NCBI GenBank assembly: GCA_964401835.1
Contig: CAYNZP010000013.1
Span: forward strand, 1 to 64,000
Direction: 5' to 3'
Source: CAYNZP01 sp964401835
GTDB taxonomy: Bacteria; Planctomycetota; Phycisphaerae; SM23-33
DNA length: 64,000 nucleotides
Numbering within the stretch: position 1 is the stretch's first letter; every line of letters starts with the position of its first letter. A program made the translations under genes and the position numbers. This document shows positions 60,010 to 64,000 of the stretch, piece by piece. Under the pieces are notes generated by a model. It was not told the DNA's origin, did not search any database, and was given only the letters and a program-made list of their open reading frames with translations.

Positions 60010-60116
60010 TCGCGAAAACGATTTTCAATAACTCACGGTAAAAAGTCAATGGCATAACGGTTTGTCGCAGCTAAAGCGGGCTTTCGGAATCGATGCGGCG
60101 CTTGTAGAATGTCGCC

Positions 60117-61205
60117 ATGGAATTACCACAAATACAGCGCAGGAAATCTCAGCCGGTAAATGTCGGCGGAGTTACTATAGGCGGAGACGGGCCTGTCAGC
60201 GTCCAGAGCATGACCAACACCAATACTGCTGATGTTGAGGCTACGCTTAAGCAGGTCAGGGCATTGGCCGATGCCGGAGCCCAGCTTGTCCGCGTTGCCG
60301 TACCAAAAAAGGAAGATACCCAAGCCCTTAAGCAAATCGTCGCGGATTCGCCCGTGCCTATAATCGCAGATGTTCACTTCAGCCCAGACAGGGCACTGGA
60401 GGCAATCCAAGCCGGTGCAGCCAAGATACGACTGAACCCCGGAAACATTTGCGACCCTGCTGACATCCAGCGCATCATCGCCGCAGCTGACGCCGCCGGT
60501 GCAGCCATACGCGTGGGCGTTAATGAGGGTTCCGTTGTAGAGAGGAGCGATCAAACGAAGCGGCAGAGTCAACTCGCCCAGCCGCTGCACGAACTGATGG
60601 CTGACAAACTCGGGGAGTATCTGGAGATTTTCCAGCAGTCAAACTTCAAAAACATCGTCCTGTCAGCGAAGAGTCACGACGCCTTCACATGCGTGGCTGT
60701 AAATCGTCTCATTGCCCAGCGTTGGGATTTTCCCCTGCACCTCGGCGTAACGCATGCCGGTACGGCCCAGACCGGCGCTGTGCGGTCGGCGGCTGCTTTG
60801 GGTACGCTTTTGAGTGAGGGAATCGGCGATACTATCCGTATTTCTTACTCAGGCGACCCCGTGCGTGAAGTAACAGACGGCTTGGAGCTGCTATACAGCC
60901 TCCGCCTGCGGAAGCGCAAAGGCGTAGAGCTTATCGCATGCCCGACATGTGGGCGGCTGCAGATGGATATCGCGCCGATTGTCGAGCAGGTCAAAGACGC
61001 CTTGGCTGATATAACGCTGCCGATTACGGTTGCGGTTATGGGCTGCGTCGTGAACGGCCCCGGCGAGGCTGACTCTGCCGACGTTGCCGTCTGTGCCGGA
61101 AAAGACAAGGCTGTCCTCTACCGCAAGGGCAAAAAAATCCGCACCGTCGCTGCAGATAAAATAGTCGCAGCAATCATGGAAGAGGTACAAAAGCTCAATA
61201 AATAG
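60117..61205 (+). CDS. ispG: 4-hydroxy-3-methylbut-2-enyl-diphosphate synthase
   Basis: A 362-residue iron-sulfur enzyme of the MEP pathway, later step after Dxs. TIM-barrel N-terminal part: GPVSVQSMTNTNTADVEATLKQV, IIADVHFSP, AGAAKIRLNPGNI. C-terminal part: ACPTCGR and VMGCVVNGPGEA supply the three Cys of the [4Fe-4S] cluster, followed by the E of NGPGEA. This is the short bacterial form without the insertion domain. ATG 60117 has no strong ribosome site. Confidence 0.96.
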   Translation: MELPQIQRRKSQPVNVGGVTIGGDGPVSVQSMTNTNTADVEATLKQVRALADAGAQLVRVAVPKKEDTQALKQIVADSPVPIIADVHFSPDRALEAIQAGAAKIRLNPGNICDPADIQRIIAAADAAGAAIRVGVNEGSVVERSDQTKRQSQLAQPLHELMADKLGEYLEIFQQSNFKNIVLSAKSHDAFTCVAVNRLIAQRWDFPLHLGVTHAGTAQTGAVRSAAALGTLLSEGIGDTIRISYSGDPVREVTDGLELLYSLRLRKRKGVELIACPTCGRLQMDIAPIVEQVKDALADITLPITVAVMGCVVNGPGEADSADVAVCAGKDKAVLYRKGKKIRTVAADKIVAAIMEEVQKLNK

Positions 61206-61211
61206 CGCGCA

Positions 61212-61240
61212 TAAAAAAACCGGCCCAAGCCGGAATCTTT
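61212..61240. terminator. terminator between ispG and the amidase-like gene
   Basis: CCGGC-CCAA-GCCGG flanked by seven A on the left and TCTTTT on the right. It is strong for the minus strand (CCGGCTTGGGCCGG then seven T) and usable for ispG on the plus strand. Confidence 0.85.
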
Positions 61241-61261
61241 TCTCGTTTTTGCCAGAAATCC

Positions 61262-61834
61262 TTACCCGTTTGGTCTGAGCAGGTGTGCTGTGAAGATATT
61301 GCCCGGGAAAGCGGCGCCAGGGGCGTCGCTAAGCGAATCGAGGTCGCGGCGGAGGTATACGTGGTCGGCTGAGATATTGCATTTTCGCTGAAGTTGCTGA
61401 ACCAGCCTTACAAGAGAGTTGAACTGTCTGGAAGAAGGCGCTTGCTGTGAAAAATCGCCAATTACGCAGATGGCGATACTATTGGCATTAAAATTACCGG
61501 GGACGAAAATGTGCTTACCGGTAAGCTGGCGTTTCCAAAGGGCTGTCGCCTGTACAAGCTCCTGGCCGTTAGGATTCACAATAAAATGGCAACTGCGTGC
61601 GATCTCTCGTTGCTGCGCGGATGAGTGGACGATGATATTTCGCCATTTTATCGGCTGGATCGGCACGTCAGCATTTGTCACGGCGCTGGCCTGAACTGTC
61701 TGGGGGCTTGTTACAGCTGCGAGGTCGTGGATTTCCGGGCGGATGGGGGCGGTTTCGAGAACCATCAGGGCGATTGCACCTACGGTCATGGCTGCCATCA
61801 AGGCAGTAAGAGTTTTGATCGTCCTTGATCCCAT
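61262..61834 (-). CDS. PGRP/amidase_2-like protein, probably inactive
   Basis: A 190-residue protein with a signal or anchor (residues 7-26), a linker, and an N-acetylmuramoyl-L-alanine amidase/PGRP-like domain: NIIVHSSAQ (first zinc His, H70), CHFIVNPNGQ, NANSIAICVIGDF, and LRRDLDSLSDAPGAAFPG. In active members the last motif reads HRD...CPG; here R162 stands for the second zinc His and A171 for the third ligand. It is therefore probably a peptidoglycan-binding rather than a cutting protein. A strong terminator follows. Confidence 0.82.
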   Translation of the reverse strand: MGSRTIKTLTALMAAMTVGAIALMVLETAPIRPEIHDLAAVTSPQTVQASAVTNADVPIQPIKWRNIIVHSSAQQREIARSCHFIVNPNGQELVQATALWKRQLTGKHIFVPGNFNANSIAICVIGDFSQQAPSSRQFNSLVRLVQQLQRKCNISADHVYLRRDLDSLSDAPGAAFPGNIFTAHLLRPNG

Positions 61835-62005
61835 TTTTTAAAGCAACAACCTCCCTGAAGTGCTTAAAATCCACAAAAGAAAATGACGGCCAACCGCCTT
61901 ATTGGCCGATTCTAAGTCTCTTATCGGCAAAGAGCAAGATTTTGCGCCAGCTTTTTGGGCTCTTTAACGCAGTTTTTACATTTTTTTTTTCGATGCTTAC
62001 GGCTA

Positions 62006-62698
62006 TTATTCGTCTTCACCGAGCAGGCCGACATCCTGCATGGCCTTTTTGGCAGCTGCCTGCTCCGCCTGCTTTTTGGTCTTGCCCCAGGCGGTTGGGT
62101 AGAATTTTCCTCTGACGGAAACCGCCACCTCGAAGGCCTTACTGTGGTCCGGGCCTTTCTCGTCGAGAATGTGATACTCCGGCGTAATGTTCCATTTCTT
62201 TTGGCAATATTGCTGAAGTGCGGATTTGAAATTCTTCTGGTGCGCGTTGACAAGGGCCTCTTCTATGTGAGGCCTGACATGCTCCAGTATGAACTTACTT
62301 GCCACTTCCAGACCGCCGTCAAGATAGACAGCTCCGATTATCGCTTCGAACACTGCTGCCATGACGGAGGTTGGCAATTCTACGCTGGTCATTCCCCGCC
62401 CGAGAAACAAAAGCTTATCCAACTGGATTTCTGCGACAATATCCGCACAGGTCTGGCGAGAGACGACGACGGATTTGATTTTGGTCATTTCACCTTCGAG
62501 CAAATCAGTGTAATTCTCGAAAAGCTCCTGGCACACCACCATGCCCAGAATGGCATCGCCGAGAAACTCCAGCCGTTCGTTACTTTCGTGCCTGCTCGCT
62601 GCACTGGAGGAATGCGTCAGAGCTTTTGCCAGCAGAGCCTGGTCTTTAAAGGTGTAACCTATTAATTCCTGACAGTCTTTTATTTCAGTTTGTTTCAC
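62006..62698 (-). CDS. rnc: ribonuclease III
   Basis: A 230-residue RNase III. Catalytic domain with ERLEFLGDAILGMVV and the second acidic cluster AVFEAIIGAVYLDGG, followed by a double-stranded RNA-binding domain (residues ~155-225, SALQQYCQKKW, KTKKQAEQAAAKKAM). It processes rRNA and structured mRNA. Start is GTG 62698 after GGGGA. The gene is divergent from def. Confidence 0.96.
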   Translation of the reverse strand: MKQTEIKDCQELIGYTFKDQALLAKALTHSSSAASRHESNERLEFLGDAILGMVVCQELFENYTDLLEGEMTKIKSVVVSRQTCADIVAEIQLDKLLFLGRGMTSVELPTSVMAAVFEAIIGAVYLDGGLEVASKFILEHVRPHIEEALVNAHQKNFKSALQQYCQKKWNITPEYHILDEKGPDHSKAFEVAVSVRGKFYPTAWGKTKKQAEQAAAKKAMQDVGLLGEDE

Positions 62699-62838
62699 TA
62701 TGTGTCCCCGAAGGTATTTTTACCTTCAAAGGCCGATTTTATAGTCAAGGCAAGAATTGTCAAAGCAATAGGCTGGAATACCTCTTTGGCGTTTGACTTG
62801 ATTTAACCTTCATAGGTTCGCTAGACTAGGTTTTAGAT

Positions 62839-63384
62839 ATGAGTGGAAACGAAAAAATCAGACAAGCTGACCTGGCCTCGCTAAAGGTCGTCGTTTATCC
62901 GGACCCTCGCCTGCGCCAGCAATGCGAAGAAGTCGAAGACCCGACCGATCCAGCCGTGAGGGCGCTTGTCGAGCGGATGTTCGAGATAATGTTCGAGGCC
63001 AAGGGCGTGGGACTGGCCGCCGCACAGGTCGGTATTGGGGCGTGTCTCTTTGTGTCCTCACCGAGTTTCGATCCCGGCGACCGCCGTGTTTACATCAACC
63101 CGCAGATAATCTCTGCCGATGGTAGCCAGGACAGCGAGGAGGGCTGCCTGAGCTTTCCGGGTATTTTCAGTAAGATCAAGCGTCACAACGAAGTTACAGT
63201 TCGGGCCTACGATCTCGATGGCCAGCAATTCGAGGAATCCGGCACGGAGTTGCTTGCCCGTATCATTGAGCACGAGATAGACCACATCAGCGGCCGGCTG
63301 CTGGTTGACCGCATGGGCAGCGTGGGCAAGCTGGCCAACCGCAGGGCGCTCAAGGCCCTGGAAAAAGAATTCTCGGGCGCATAA
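62839..63384 (+). CDS. def: peptide deformylase
   Basis: A 181-residue metalloenzyme that removes the formyl group from new proteins. All three family motifs are present: GVGLAAAQVGI, EEGCLSFPG with the metal Cys, and IIEHEIDHISG with the HExxH zinc/iron site. The length is normal. A short leader with AGG near 62828 precedes the ATG. Upstream TTGATT (62798-62803) and TAGACT (62822-62827) may be the promoter. Confidence 0.96.
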   Translation: MSGNEKIRQADLASLKVVVYPDPRLRQQCEEVEDPTDPAVRALVERMFEIMFEAKGVGLAAAQVGIGACLFVSSPSFDPGDRRVYINPQIISADGSQDSEEGCLSFPGIFSKIKRHNEVTVRAYDLDGQQFEESGTELLARIIEHEIDHISGRLLVDRMGSVGKLANRRALKALEKEFSGA

Positions 63385-63459
63385 ATGCGAGCCTGTATCT
63401 CTTTTACTTTTAAAGAGCCTGCGAGTGTATTTCGCGGACTTTCTTTATAAAATGAGTCC

Positions 63460-64000
63460 ATGCCCGTCTTGATTTCAATTTTGATTGGTTTGGCGATATT
63501 GGTTTTTCTTATCGCGGCTGTGTCTCTGGCTGTTCGTTTAGGAGCACCGAAAGACGGCGGCGGAGACGAAAAGGTCGGGCTTGTTGTATTCTGCAGTGGC
63601 CTTCGGTGGTTTGGTGTTCGCTGGGGAAAGCGGGGCGTACCCGCTGGTCTGCGAAAGGCTGGCTTTGCTGGCAGGTTTGTTTACTGGGATTGGCACGTTG
63701 CATGGCGCGGCTGGCTGGCGCTACCTGCACTTAAAGACGCCAAATTAATGCAGCGCGAAGCGAAAAAGATTTCCGAGTTTATCGTTGAGCAGCAGCATAC
63801 GTTTCCTGATAGACCAATTTACCTGCTTGGCTGCTCGGCTGGGGGACACCTGGCGCTTCGGGCACTGGAACTGTTGCCGGCAGGGGCCAGCGTTGAAGCG
63901 GTTGGACTCATATCGCCTGCGGTCGATTGTCACCGCAATTTAACTCCAGTACTAGACAAATTCCGCAGCCGATTGGTGCTGACATATTCATTGGCGGACT
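63460..64000 (+). CDS. alpha/beta-hydrolase-like membrane protein, 3' end beyond window
   Basis: At least 180 residues are visible; the stop lies outside the window. The N-terminus is one hydrophobic segment (residues 3-25, PVLISILIGLAILVFLI). The soluble part carries YLLGCSAGGHLAL, a GxSxG nucleophile elbow of alpha/beta-hydrolases, and GLISPA after it. The catalytic Asp and His would be downstream. The start ATG 63460 has no strong ribosome site but the next frame-consistent start would lose the membrane segment. Likely a membrane-anchored esterase or lipase; substrate unknown. Confidence 0.75.
   Translation, partial: MPVLISILIGLAILVFLIAAVSLAVRLGAPKDGGGDEKVGLVVFCSGLRWFGVRWGKRGVPAGLRKAGFAGRFVYWDWHVAWRGWLALPALKDAKLMQREAKKISEFIVEQQHTFPDRPIYLLGCSAGGHLALRALELLPAGASVEAVGLISPAVDCHRNLTPVLDKFRSRLVLTYSLAD

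Overview
This 64 kb window is a chromosomal segment of a Gram-negative bacterium, most likely a member of the Planctomycetota of the class Phycisphaerae (Sedimentisphaerales-like). That placement is an inference from the gene set: a prepilin-like protein with an H-X9-DG C-terminus, lipid A genes (lpxA, lpxI, two lpxL-like acyltransferases), a LolCD-type lipoprotein exporter, the MEP isoprenoid pathway (dxs, ispG, a prenyl synthase), System II cytochrome c maturation (ResB/CcsA), PPDK, an HPS-RraA fusion with PHI, and RicT plus YlbF-family proteins. No rRNA is present, so taxonomy cannot be fixed from the window. No prophage, CRISPR array or conjugative module is visible.

Layout. 1-9 kb: a tRNA-Met cut by the window edge, a membrane M48 protease with an SDR oxidoreductase, a HAD-fold lipoprotein, then a compact iron locus (DtxR-type repressor, a 57-residue HemP-like protein, a prepilin-like protein, an FTR1 iron permease), an unknown protein with a hairpin over its start, and RicT. 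9-15.5 kb: psd-pssA for phosphatidylethanolamine, recJ, and a membrane operon (rhomboid protease and two DUF4203-like proteins). 15.5-26 kb is the accessory part: an RRM protein with a long leader, a RAYT transposase between two inverted REP hairpins, a TIR/deoxyribosyltransferase-like protein with a histone-like basic tail, an 800-base non-coding stretch with a 10-base minisatellite, ppdK with a Lys/Ala tail, a PadR plus HAAS-type membrane protein pair, a Phd/RelE toxin-antitoxin pair with a clear operator, and a DUF3800 protein.

26-40 kb: a glycosyltransferase and Gfo/Idh oxidoreductase, envelope proteins (HTH-membrane protein, OmpA-like lipoprotein), resB-ccsA, der, rmuC (whose 3' half is unusually AT-rich), the ribulose monophosphate genes, a SagB-like nitroreductase, proC and lpxA. 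40-64 kb is dense housekeeping: queA, dxs-prenyl synthase-lpxI, lysS-lolC-lolD, gcvT, a YlbF-family protein, a YhaM-like exonuclease, proS, the acyltransferase pair, a PAP2 phosphatase, thiC under a TPP riboswitch with a visible terminator, a tRNA-Arg, ispG, a degenerate amidase, rnc, def and a truncated alpha/beta-hydrolase.

How they fit together: much of the window serves the envelope (lipid A, phospholipids, lipoprotein export, isoprenoid precursors) and translation (lysS, proS, queA, def, tRNAs). The parts with most unexplained structure are the 16-18.6 kb RAYT/TIR-like/minisatellite stretch, the iron locus with its cysteine-rich repressor, and the PadR operator region.
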